A stretch of 64,000 nt of DNA from Amphirosellinia nigrospora (Eukaryota; Ascomycota; Sordariomycetes; Xylariales; Xylariaceae). Each line of letters begins with the position of its first letter. Within the stretch, counting starts at the first letter, position 1. Location: positions 5,731,017 to 5,795,016 of the forward strand of contig SCHM01000004.1 in NCBI GenBank assembly GCA_004123355.1, written 5' to 3'. A program made the position numbers and the translations under genes. The notes beneath the pieces are model-generated. The model was not told the origin of the DNA. It searched no databases and saw only the letters and a list, made by a program, of their open reading frames with translations. Shown one piece after another: positions 51,563 to 62,213 of this stretch.

Positions 51563-54244
51563 ATGGTCGGTCACCCGCTTGGTCATCTCAATTGCCCCGC
51601 TGTCATGTTCGTGGCCCTCGTCTGCCGTGCCGATGCCAATGTCAGAAACATCGCCTCGAGGTCCAACCCCGACTCCAGAGATGAGGACCGTCTGGCATCT
51701 TGTTTCAACTGCAAGAGGTCCAAGGTCAAATGTGTGCGGCCCGAGGGCACCACCACCTGCTCCCGCTGTACCCTGCGCAAGCTCGAGTGCAGCGCGCCTT
51801 TGTTCCACGTCGGCCGCCACAAGGGAGTGAAGAATAAACACTCCGGCCTGGAGAAGGCCGTCTTCCAGATCGAGCAGGCCTTGAAGAGGACCCATCCGGG
51901 CTCGGACCAGATCCAGGACTCCGAACAATCCACCGAGTTGAGATATCTCCTCGAGCGGAGCCGGGATCTCCTCAGTGTGGAACGAGGTCAGAAACCTTCC
52001 GGCTCGGGCCTGAACAGACGCCGTCATGATGGCGCCATTCCGTCCCCGCAGCATTCGTCAACTTCGCACGGGACGCCGCCCTCGCAGACCGACTCTCGCG
52101 ACGGCGGCGCCACGTCCCAGACCGTAGATGACGATCAGCTGAACTTGGATGATGCCGAGAATCCCTTGCAGCTACTTGCTCGGACCTCTGAGCTCCTTTC
52201 TTCGATCAGCGGCCCAACGGTAGGTCGACTGTAAGTCATTTGCCGTCCAAGACTCTCCCGAGCCGAGAAAGGATGGCCGGAAACGACAAAGATGGAAGCC
52301 TACCTATATTTTTTGGCCCCTTTCAGCCGCGTCTCGATGTTGGCCTCGACCTAGATCCTATCGAGCTTGGACTTCTCACACTTTCTGAAGCCGAAGCATT
52401 ATTCACATAGTAAAACAGCCTCTCTTACTTGGGAACATCCATCATATCAAGCTAACGCTCGAATTAGTTTCTTTGACAATCTCGCCCATACTAGGTGGGG
52501 AATCGACCCTGTCATTCACACCGTTGATTTCGTCCGGAGACGTTCAGTTTTTCTCTTTACCTCGATAGCCGCGGCCTCGGCGCTCTTCACCCCCTCACTA
52601 GAAGCCTTACATAGGCGACTCTCGCGACACCGCCAGAAGCTCGCAGACCTAGTTGTAACTAAACGTTATAAGTCCGTAGAGATTGTCTTAGCATTTATGG
52701 TGAACATTCCGTGGATTCCGGCTGGTGAGCACTGGGCCGATGATGAAACCTCGACATACATGTCCATGGCGTTAAGTATTGCTGTGGACTTGTATTTAAA
52801 CAAGATCATTCTGCCTTCGTCACCGGATGCACCTTTCTCGAGAGACAACATACCTTCTTCTGATTGGATCTCATCGAGGAGGGCCCTGAATGTAGACGGT
52901 TTCACCGAAATCGACCCAACGTCCGAGACTGGTAGACGATTGTTAAGGAGGAGAGAACGGACGTGGCTGTCCCTTTTCGTACTGGAGAGAGGGTAAGGGT
53001 TTTGGCACACTAAAGATGCACTCCTCGCCGACGAATGCTAATCATCATGATCATTATAGTGTGTGTCTGGCGAGAGGAAGAAGTTATATGTTGCCGATGT
53101 CGCAGCTTATTGAGAACTGCGATCAGTGGCATCTCTGCGAACTCGCAGATCGTTGGGATGGCTCCATAGTCTCGGTTGCCGTCCTCCGCAGAGACTTGGT
53201 AAGACTATCGACTCTCACTGCCTCTCTGATCAAGGACTGACGTACTTTTTTCCAAGGTGAAACTGATCAAGACTTTGCGAGCGATTTGTGATAGTTATGT
53301 AAATGGGTTCAGCGAGGCGATTGTTGTCGACAAGTATGTATGCACGGTCGCTCGAAGTTTTATGGCGGTGATTAATGTGTTTTATAGATTGAAAAAAGAA
53401 ATCACGGAATTTTTTGACAAATGGTATCACACTTGGCCTTTTCAAATAGGAGATCTAGAGCGTACGTTTCATTTCACGGGATTTTACGAAGAACGACTTG
53501 TTAACAATATACACAGAGTTCACACTGCCTCCCTATGTGGAAATCCTTGCATCTCATACCCGTTTATCCATGTACTCCAGCATCATTAACCACAGCACAG
53601 CGCCAGTTGGAGCGCGGCACTTTTTCAGAGCCGCGGGCCTATCATCGGCTCTCAACGTACTACGAGTAGCGGTGCAAGGAGAAGGACAGCTCCGATCCAT
53701 GCCGAACAACACGGCCATCATGATCTCTTTCGCCGCATGCTTCGCGCTGCGGGTGAGCACCGTGGCCGACGGCAGAGGGTCGAGTCTAGCGCCCAGCATC
53801 AGAGCATTGATAGCGGAGACGATCGACGTCTTGGACAGGATAGGGTCAACACCGGTCCAGAGGAAGGGTCTCTCCTGCCTCTTCGCCGGGCAGCTTCGGC
53901 AGATCCTCAAGCTTGCCTTACGGTCCGCCGAGACTGCACGGGTACCGATGGTGGAGGGAAATGGGGGCATATCAAGCACCAATCCCATCTACACTAATCC
54001 CATCAATTCCAATCCCAATCCCAATCCCAGTGTTACGCACGTGGCTACCGGCCAAGTGCCGACGCAACTACAGATGCCTCCGGGGAACATGCCGTCCGAC
54101 TACTTGCTGTTCTCCACCATGTCAAACGACCAGCTAAACGAGGCCATCAACAACACGGATGTGGGCTTAGACGCGTTATGGGAAGACTTCCAGTTCCAAC
54201 AGCCCTCGGAGCTGGACTGGATGGATTGGAGCACATTTGCATGA
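51563..54244 (+). CDS. Zn2Cys6 fungal transcription factor
   Basis: Nuclear DNA-binding regulator. Seven exons: 51563-52219, 52327-52409, 52468-52992, 53060-53198, 53257-53333, 53388-53461, 53517-54244; 760 residues, frame intact. The binuclear cluster CFNCKRSKVKC...CSRCTLRKLEC (spacing C-x2-C-x6-C-x8-C-x2-C-x6-C) lies about 50 residues in, followed by a basic linker. Then come a Ser/Gln-rich stretch, DPIELGLLTLSEAEALF and a long fungal-TF middle region (VDFVRRRSVFLFTS, EHWADDETSTYMSMALSIAV, RERTWLSLFVLERG). The C-terminus has a low-complexity Asn/Pro run and an acidic-aromatic end (LWEDFQF, LDWMDWSTFA), probably an activation region. The start was chosen for its GCTATGG context; in-frame ATGs at 51404 and 51605 are alternatives. 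It lies just upstream of, and in line with, an MFS transporter. Confidence 0.88.
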
Positions 54245-55443
54245 TTGATCCACGACGGTGCAATTTCTACTACTATTAGCGAGTGTGTATAACTTAACAT
54301 GGTCGGGGAGGGCGTTTTCGGCGAGCGGCGTTGTAATGTGCTATACGTATTGGTCGAGGTCGATACCTAGAAGTGAGACCAATAGTTGTTCCCTGATTGT
54401 GATTGATCTTTACGATACATAATACTGTAAGACACAATGTATTATGATTTCTTGCGCAGCTTATTGGACGAGGACGGGGTTTCGTTGCTTTTTTTTTACT
54501 CCGCTTTGTACTGTACTCGTATTCTGTTGGTTGACGCGGGAACCACTTATCTGCGGCTCACCGCCGGTGGCTGCGTGCTAGTTTAAGAAGACACAGGGGT
54601 CCCCAGACGAACTAATCTCTGAGGCGTCGAGAAGAGCCGGGGCGATTATGTACTTATCTCAGCTGAGCCTATTCTTTTCGAGGCCTTCTTTGTTTACTCA
54701 GGCAGACAATTTACACCTGATATGTCGGTAGCCACAGTGGTGCTGACCACGACCCAACTCACATGTACATCATATATTAAATTACATAAGCTCACACGTA
54801 GCTCAGCTCTAATAAACACAGAAACAGAGCGAGCGAGCGAGGGCTTAGCGGACCGTCATCGTCGAACAAGACCGCTACTCAAGAAATTGCAGTAGCACGA
54901 ACATCTAGACCGATCGGTCCTTTTTTTGGCACCGATTTTCTTTTCCCTCCACCTCAATCTTACTCAAAGGACAATGGCTTGTCCTAGCGCCTTATCAGCA
55001 CTATAGTGTAGGACTTGGGATTCATTCATTGCCCTGGTGATCGGCATACTCACTTCCCCTATGAACCCATGGACACATTCCCCAACAAGCTACATCTCCA
55101 TGCCTTGTACAGCTCTAGTGTAGTAAACGTGATGAGGGGTGCATTTGCATTATCCATACAAGAGCCCATACCTACGCTACAGTAAGTAATCGAGGCCTTT
55201 CAGTCTCTCGTCCCCCTGCGCTACCCCGCAAAAACCAAGGAACCCCAAGAAACCCAAGAAACCCAAGAAATCCACAAAGAGAGCCAATCCTGCTTATTTA
55301 GCTTTCCCGTCACGCCCCCCCCCCCCCCCCCCCCCCAGCCAAGCTGCTAGCACGGCTTATATGGTCTCCCGTCCCCCACGAAATACCCAATGTGCTCGAC
55401 CAGTTATCGTGTAGTATATATGTGAGCGACGAATGCAACAACG
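54245..55443. other. Intergenic region between regulator and transporter
   Basis: It contains a run of 22 C at 55,315-55,336, a short (AAGAAACCC)n repeat at about 55,245-55,275, (GAGC)n at about 54,828-54,842, and possible Zn2Cys6 sites (separate entry). No gene recognised. Confidence 0.6.
54554..54919. promoter_or_regulatory. Candidate Zn2Cys6 binding motifs upstream of the MFS gene
   Basis: CGG-N4-CCG at 54,554-54,563, CGG-A-CCG at 54,849-54,855 and the 12-bp palindrome GACCGATCGGTC at 54,908-54,919 have the CGG/CCG triplets typical of Zn2Cys6 sites. They lie 0.5 to 0.9 kb before the transporter. Such short motifs are common by chance. Confidence 0.25.
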
Positions 55444-57617
55444 ATGTCAGAACGCGACTCGGACCAGAAAGTCTCCAGGACCGCCGAGGAGATGGAGAGC
55501 GTAGACAAGGGCGAGACGCCGCCGCCTGAATTTGACGCCAAGTTGGAACGAAAAGTCCTCTGGAAACTCGACACAAGGTGTGTGCATCTCACGCGCTGTC
55601 CAAAAGAGAAGAGAAGAAAAGAAAAGAAAAGCCGAATTGGAACTAACAGGAGGTGGATTTGCGCGTGTACAGAATTCTTCCCATCCTCGCCTTGTTATTC
55701 CTCTGCTCCTTCTTCGACCGGACCAACGTGGGTAACGCGCGACTGTACGGCCTCGAGGACGAGATCGGCATCACCGACCACCAGTACGACATCGGGCTCG
55801 CCGTCTACTACGCCACGTACATCTTCGGCGAGATCCCGAGTAATCTCATCCTAAAGAAGGTCACGCCGAGCATCTGGCTGCCATGCCTCGCCTTCGTCTG
55901 GGGCGTCGTCGCCATGAGCACGGGTTTCATCAAGACCTTCTCGCATTTCGTGGCCATTCGCGCCCTTCTCGGGTAGGCTTGCTCCCCTTTGGACGTGCTG
56001 GCCTTATCGGGCTCTCTCGTCGTTGCTGTAGCGGTGCTGATGCTCACATCATAGCTTGTGCGAGGGAGGTTTATTGCCCGGAATGGTATGGCGCACGGTC
56101 TTTCCATCATCGTGCGAAGCTGACCGGTGCCACAGATCCTGTATTTGTCTAGCGTTTACAGAAGAAGTGAACTGGCGATCCGGATAGGCATTTTCTATAC
56201 CTCGGCCTCTCTGTCCGGGGCATTTGGCGGTAGGTGCAATGTCGACGGCCACAAACATCAGCAGGCGACCGACTGACTGCTTTTAGGTCTACTCGCGCGA
56301 GCTATTTCCGAGTTGGGAGGTCGAGGCGGTCTGAGTAAATGGAGATGGATTTTCATCATTTTCGGCCTCTTCGTAAGTGGACAGAACCTGGCCCCGTGTA
56401 GTAATAGCAGGCGCTCACCATTCCACTCCCACTAGACCATTACGGTGAGCTTCACATCATTCTGGCTTCTGCCGAATGGCGTTTCCACTGCCTGGTTCTT
56501 GAATTCCGAGGAACGAGAGTGCGCCGTCAAGCGCTTGCACACCCAAGGAGCTGCCGGTGGGGGCCGAGAACAGTCGGTGTCCTTCTCACCTCTCTATCGT
56601 CAGGATGGTTGAACTAATCGAGTTACAGGGAGGATGCCGAGAGGTTCTCATTCGCCGAAGTGCGTCGCGGCATATTCAGCTTGCAGACATGGCTCACGGC
56701 GTCGGCATACTTTGGAATCCTCAGTGGATTGTACAGCTTCGGCCTCTTTGTACGTGCCAACTTGTCTCGGCGATTAGCCCGGGAAGAATGTATCTGACAG
56801 GTATCTAGTTACCAACCATCATCAAAGATATGGGCTACACGGCCAACGAAGCTCAGCTTTGGTCGGTGATCCCATATGCCGTGGCCACCGTCGCTACCCG
56901 TCAGTCAACACCCTTGGCTCCTCTTGGCGTAACGTTATTGACAGTATGACCAACCAGTTGTCACCGCCTACCTGTCGGACCATTTCCGCGTACGAGGCAT
57001 CATCATGCTATTCTCGATTCCCATCGCCATCGTCGGATATGCGGTGATAGCGAACACTCATAACAATTCGGTCAAATACGGCATGACGTTTCTCATGGCC
57101 ACTGGCTTGTACAGCAGTGTCCCACCGGTTCTCGGGTGGCTGTCGAACGTAAGTTTTTTTTAGATTTGGTGACGAAGGCAATGGCGCCGAAGAAGGAGCG
57201 CTCGTTCCGGTTCTCGGCGCGTTGCCAAAATGCGATGGACCCGACGGCGTACACGCGGCTAACGACATGATGCAGAATTCGGCGGGCCACTACAAGAGAG
57301 CGACGACAAGTGCCCTCCAACTCGCCATCGCGAACGCGGGTGGGTTCGTGGCCGTGTTTATCTATCCCAAACCCGAAGGACCACAGTATCACAGAGGTCA
57401 CACCGTCATTCTCGGTCTCCTGACAGGCGGATGGTTCCTGTAAGTGACCAACGATGGATGATGGCTACGACGATGCATCTTTGCTAACCCGCCGACCAGT
57501 GTTCTCTCCAACGTCCTGTACTGCTGGAAACTCAACCGAGCCAAGGCCGCCGGTAAACACGACAAGTACATAGGCTTCAAGGACGATCGAGACCCCGCGT
57601 TCAAATTTATTTTGTAG
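55444..57617 (+). CDS. MFS transporter, Dal5/allantoate-permease (ACS) type, intact
   Basis: Plasma-membrane anion:cation symporter family member; substrate not predictable. Eleven exons: 55444-55577, 55673-55972, 56055-56085, 56136-56229, 56287-56372, 56436-56576, 56633-56749, 56809-56899, 56958-57148, 57276-57439, 57500-57617; 488 residues in frame. Landmarks are an acidic N-terminus, KLDTR|ILPILALLFL, SFFDRTNVGNARLYGLE (TM1 end), YYATYIFGEIPSNLILKK, LCEGGLLPGM|ILYLSSVYRR, KWRWIFIIFG, the cytosolic loop around SEERECAVKRL, LPTIIKDMGYTANEAQLWS, KRATTSALQLAIANAGG and a Lys/Arg-rich tail. Exon 2 uses the acceptor at 55,672; a nearer CAG at 55,649 would not fit the family. The exon 6/7 junction is less certain (the acceptor used is GAG). 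It is downstream of a Zn2Cys6 gene on the same strand, perhaps its target. Confidence 0.88.
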
Positions 57618-58549
57618 CGAAGTGGCCGGGTCTGTCCGTCACGGACGGGATGAGTGAGCAAACCTCCTGGAACCCATATCCGACGTATATAGTGCAAGGC
57701 CTTGCGTAGGCCTGATCTCAGGATATCTTCCAGTATGGTCTCTGGTGCAGGGAAGTACAACTTAATAGGGGAGTATCGGAATGGGCTTCTGTTAATTTTG
57801 ATATATAATATATATATATATATTATATATTGGCGAGGCTTGAGGCGGGACTTATTTATTATGCTGTCATGATTCGCCGTGTCTCATGCATAGTCCGGCG
57901 ATATTATTAGCCACGACTGACGTTTCATCGCATGATGCGAGATTTGTCTCACAAGCCGAATAATCTAAGATCAAAACCCCTTATTACATCTAAGGGCATA
58001 CTGTCAAACGAGTTGACCTTGAGTACTGCCTACCCAAGTAGGTACTTAGCTATCCACACATATAGGTCTAATTGTCACTGTTCCAACGCCGACTCTGGCA
58101 ACGCTACAGTAGAAAACTCTACTGAAGCTAGGTAGCTCTGGGTAAGAGGCACGCTAGCGCACACTAAGTAAAAGCCGAAGGACGCTATAATCGGGGCACC
58201 TCGGGGGCCAGAGAAACGACCGACGCCGGCATTCCCCCTCGGCATAGCATCGCAGCGATTCGGGCATTGGTTTTCTTCCATGACGTTTGCGTGATGTCCC
58301 GGGCCCTGTCGGTGTTTTAATTACTTGCGCGTCCGCCTCACGTGCTGAATCCGAATGAAGGCGTCTATCGGAGCCGAGGGTATTGGGGAAGAAACAACGG
58401 GCGACGAGTCAAACTGGTCGTCAGTGTCATCGTTGTCGTCGTTGTCGCAAGCACAGCCGTTATCGCCGGTCGCATCAGCAGCATCGACAGACCGTGAATA
58501 CGACAGTGGGAAACACCAGCACCCGTCGACACCGCCGCCGCCCGACAAC
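57618..58549. other. Intergenic region with an AT dinucleotide palindrome
   Basis: (AT)n with a central TATATTATATAT symmetry at about 57,799-57,830. The ORF of the next gene extends back to 58,355, encoding a Ser-rich leader that is probably not translated. Confidence 0.5.
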
Positions 58550-59508
58550 ATGTCCAAGTTATCGGATGCCGTCAAGGCCCTCATCAACGCCGGCCATGCA
58601 AAGCCGGGCTATACGCGCGCCGGCGCCCAGGTGAAGCCCGCGCTCGAGCGGCTCGCCAGCAACGCCGACCAGAAGAAGGTCGGGCTGCCCGCCTGGGTCA
58701 CCGTCTCGGTATGACACCCCTCGGAAACGATCATGAGTGAAACGAGAAAAGCACGTATATGTACGCGTTACTAACCACCGCGCCCCGCCGCCGTCGTCCA
58801 GACAGCCGTCTCCGCCACCATGAACTGTCCCGAGGCCATGACGCACGTCTTCGACCTCGCCAACGCGCGCAACGCGCAGGCGCGGCGGACGGCCGCCCAG
58901 AACGCCGAGCTCATCCGCGAGGTCGCGCTCAAGTGCATCTCGTTCAACGGCATCCCGCGCAGCATCAACACGCTGGGGCCTTCCACAACAGCCTGCCGCC
59001 CGAGGTCGCGGCCGAGCTGTCGCGCGAGGGCACGCGCCAGCTCACGCCGGCCAACGTCGAGGCCCGCCGCGCCGACGGGCTCGCCCTCTGGGACAGCGTG
59101 TACCTCGGCTTCGAGCGCAAGCTGCTCGAGAAACTGGCGCGGTCGCACCCGGACCTGCCCGTGCACATCATCGACGGCCACTACGCGAACCTGCTGTCGA
59201 ACCCGCGGGAGCACGCGCGGACGAAGAAGGATCCCGTGGGCAGGGTGTTGACGTCCCTCGTGGCCATCGCTTGTCTGCGTGCCCAGACGGGCGTCGGCCC
59301 GCAGGTCGTGTCGCACGTCTTCGGCCTGCGCAAGGCGTATGACCATGGCGATGCGCACGCCGAGGGAGAGCACCCGGTCGAAGGCGGCGAGTGGCTCGCT
59401 ACGGATGACGGCAGCATCTGGTTATTAGAGAGGGTGGACAGGCTCGTACATGCGATTGGCGGCGGCGAAGGGACAACGTTTGCGCCTGGCATTCGTCATA
59501 AGTTATAA
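58550..59508 (+). CDS. AhpD-like / carboxymuconolactone-decarboxylase-fold protein, one frame break
   Basis: All-helical AhpD-like family, often linked to peroxide handling or left unassigned in fungi. Two exons: 58550-58708 and 58802-59508. It begins MSKLSDAVKALINAGHAKPG, continues LPAWVTVS|TAVSATMNCPEAMTHVFDL, LKCISFNGIPRSINTLG, SLPPEVAAEL, LWDSVYLGFERKLLEKL, PVHIIDGHYANLL and GRVLTSLVAIACLRAQTGVG, and ends IRHKL. A canonical CxxC thiol pair is not evident. The frame breaks at the G run 58975-58978 (one G short); restoring it gives AFHNSLPPEV and 289 codons. An upstream in-frame ATG at 58355 would add 65 Ser-rich residues; the second ATG has the better context and matches family starts. Tail-to-tail with the CoA-transferase gene. 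Confidence 0.8.
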
Positions 59509-59780
59509 CGATGACGATGAGGCAGGAATGGGAACTGTGATTACATGTCGATTATGTGTAGAGTTGTAGAGTTGTACATAAAAGCAGAAGTAGATTATAA
59601 AGCACACTTCAAACAAGCTACCTCCCAAAGTGCACAAGTCATGAAATTGGTATCTATTGGATGTATATATATATGTGTCTGGTGTATGACGGAACCTATG
59701 TACAACGCAAGAACGCCCGGAACAAAATCGAGAACGCCCGAGAGATCTCGTGCCATTCTACCCGTCTATCCACGCCTTCT
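59509..59780. other. Convergent 3' intergenic gap
   Basis: It holds the 3' UTRs of the AhpD-like (+) and CoA-transferase (-) genes and a short (AT)n tract near 59,665-59,675. No gene. Confidence 0.6.
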
Positions 59781-61707
59781 TTAAAACGTGCCCAAGTTCT
59801 CCGCGACAGCAAACTCGGCGTCCGTCTTCTCCCTAACCGTCTGCACATCGACGCCCTCGGCGACCTCAGTGAGCGTGAGCCCGCCGGCGGCGCGATCGAC
59901 CTGGAAGACGGCGAGGTCGGTGATGATGGTGCTCACGACGCCCTTGCCCGTGAGCGGCAGCTTGCAGTCCTGCACGATCTTGCTGCGGCCGCTCTTGTCG
60001 ACGTGCTCGGTCGCCACGACGATCTTGGTGCGCTCGGGGTTCGACACGAGGTCCATGGCGCCGCCCATGCCCTTGAACACCTTGCCGGGATCATGTAGTT
60101 GGCCAGGTCGCCTGCCGCCGACACCTGGAAGGCCCCCAGGATCGACACGTCGACGTGGCCGCCGCGGATCATGCCGAACGACTCGGCGCTGTCGAACGTC
60201 GAGGCCCCCGGCAGGAGCGTCACCGTCTCCTTGCCCGCGTTCACGAGATCCGCGTCTGCCTCGGCTTCCGAGGCCGGGTACGGTCCCATGCCCAAGATTC
60301 CGTTCTCCGATTGCAGCCACACCGTCCTGTCCTGCGGCACGTACGATGCCGCGAGCGTGGGGATGCCTACGCCTAGGTTGACGTAGTACCCATCCTGCAG
60401 CTCGGCCGCGGCGCGCTTCGCGATGCGGTGGCGCAAGTCGTCGGAAGCGGAGGACTTGGATCCAGACTGAGACTCCGCGATCTTGAGCACTTCGGCCTTC
60501 TTAGGCGCCGTGGCCGGCACGATCCGGTCGATGAAGATGCCCGGCAGGTCCACGCTATCCGGCTCAATAGAGCCAATGGGCACGATTTCCTCAGCCTCGA
60601 CGATGGCTAGGCGCGCTGCCTTGGCCATGAGGCTAGCGTAGGTCTTGGTCGTATATCTATTCATACGCGGCGTTTAGTTGTGTTTTTTTCTTTTAATGAA
60701 ATAGGCAGGTAGGTATCCAACAGGAAAAGGAGAAGGGGGACGGTGGCTAACGCACTTGAAAACACAATTACCCGCCTCATCAGCCTTCGACGCCCGCAAT
60801 ATCGCCACGTCGCCTGGTAGCGCCGTCTCCATGATATACGACTTGCCGTCGAAGATGCGCGTCTCCCGCGGCCGACCCTTCTCCAGCACAGCCTCGGGCG
60901 TGAAGCGCGCGGGTATCTCACCCGTTTCTATGAACGTTTCTATACCCATGCATTTTTTTATCAGCTACCCACCCTCTCAAACCCGAGAAAGAAATATCAG
61001 AGATACAAAAGGGGGAGGGAGATGACGTACTACCGCCCGTGGCAGTATAAAAAGCAGGAATGCCGGCGCCGGCAGCGCGCAACCTCTCGGCCAGCGTGCC
61101 CTGCGGACACAGCTCGACGGCGATCTTGCCCGTGAGGTACTGCTTCTCGAGCGACTTGTTGGACCCCAGGTACGAGAGGATGATGCGGTCCAGCCGGCCG
61201 TCCTGCGTCAGCAGCGCCAGGCCGTGTGAGCCGGATCCGGCATTGTTCGAGACGGCCGTCAGTTTCCTGAGGCCCTTCTTGTGAATCGCCTGGATCAGGG
61301 TTTCTGTGTGGAGATTTAGGCTGTCAGTTCACTGCTTGTTTCAGTCCTAAAGATCTCGTCTCATTTGTAGTGGTCGAATGAGATTGACTCCCTCCAACTC
61401 TACACATGTACTTATATCCGTAAATAACCAGATAGGATAAATAGAGATTCATACCAGCTACCCCGCATAGCCCAAATCCGGCACTGAGAATGACATCGCC
61501 GTCTTTCACGTCCGCGATGGCCTCATCCGCCGATCTGAAGACCTTCGAGCCGCCTCGTGTCTTCGCGGGTGCCGGGCGTTTATCAAATCGAGTAAAAGCG
61601 TAATTGTGTTAGCGACCTGGCGTATTGTGACGTGCTACTCGGCGCCGCCACCAGCGATATGAGACTCGGAATGAGGCGCGTACGAAGACATTATGAAATG
61701 GCGCCAT
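59781..61707 (-). CDS. Succinyl-CoA:3-ketoacid CoA-transferase (SCOT), mitochondrial, one frame break
   Basis: Transfers CoA from succinyl-CoA to acetoacetate in mitochondria; family I CoA-transferase with alpha and beta halves fused. Five exons: 61707-61639, 61560-61455, 61303-61034, 60939-60756, 60656-59781. The start, in a perfect ACCATGG context, gives an Arg-rich, acid-free presequence ([20 protein letters not shown]) for import. Alpha half: [53 protein letters not shown]. Beta half: [24 protein letters not shown] and [12 protein letters not shown], containing the catalytic Glu. The tail is [13 protein letters not shown]. The apparent leader stop at 61,609-61,611 falls inside intron 1 (61561-61638). 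The frame breaks at the G run 60087-60089 (one base short, within [12 protein letters not shown]); restored, the gene has 502 codons. Confidence 0.88.
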
Positions 61708-62213
61708 GGTGAGTTACTGTGCAACCGAAGAAATCATATAATTATTCCAGTTAGAGAAATAGCAATTGCATATTAAACACGTTCTTGAGATGGACCGTGA
61801 TAAAGGGTTACAATGACGCTCAAGGTTACCCGAGTGGTCGGTAGTTGATCTACGCCCGTAGTTAATGCATGTCGATCAGGCAAGCGTGGGCAAGCGTGGG
61901 CAAGGATGCGGCCTGTGTGTGCGTGTGCTTAGCAGAGAATTGAAGCTATCAAATTGCTCTCTTCGACCGTACTCCACTATGCTCCCAAAAAGTATGCGAA
62001 TGATGCCGTAGTCAACGAACAGTCCACAATATCTCCATTAATCACCATCAGGCCCCCTCGTCGAAGAGTCTCCCAAGAAAGAAAGAAAAATAGACTAGGC
62101 CGATGCCCAAGCATTATTCTGACCCCAAAATAAATATCATGACAATATGCAATGCGCGACGAGAGGGCCAAAAAAAGCAAATGAGACTCATCAAATAAAG
62201 CTGAAAAGGCATC
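61708..62213. other. Intergenic region between CoA-transferase and UDP-glucose dehydrogenase
   Basis: Promoter of the CoA-transferase and 3' UTR of the dehydrogenase. A GGCAAGCGTGGGCAAGCGTG direct repeat lies at about 61,876-61,900. No gene recognised. Confidence 0.6.

Noticed and set aside
51515-52054. 179-codon antisense ORF
   Set aside because: Shadow of the GC-rich first exon of the Zn2Cys6 gene; no domain.
55640-55672. Frame problem at intron 1 of the second MFS gene
   Set aside because: Using the acceptor at 55,672 instead of the CAG at 55,649 keeps frame and gives the family sequence KLDTR-ILPILALL.
58771-59373. 200-codon antisense ORF
   Set aside because: Shadow of the AhpD-like exon 2; low-complexity Arg/Ala sequence.
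61609-61611. Premature stop in the SCOT leader
   Set aside because: It lies in a 78-bp GT-AG intron (61561-61638) with a GCTAAC branch site; splicing joins an Arg-rich presequence to GGSKVF.
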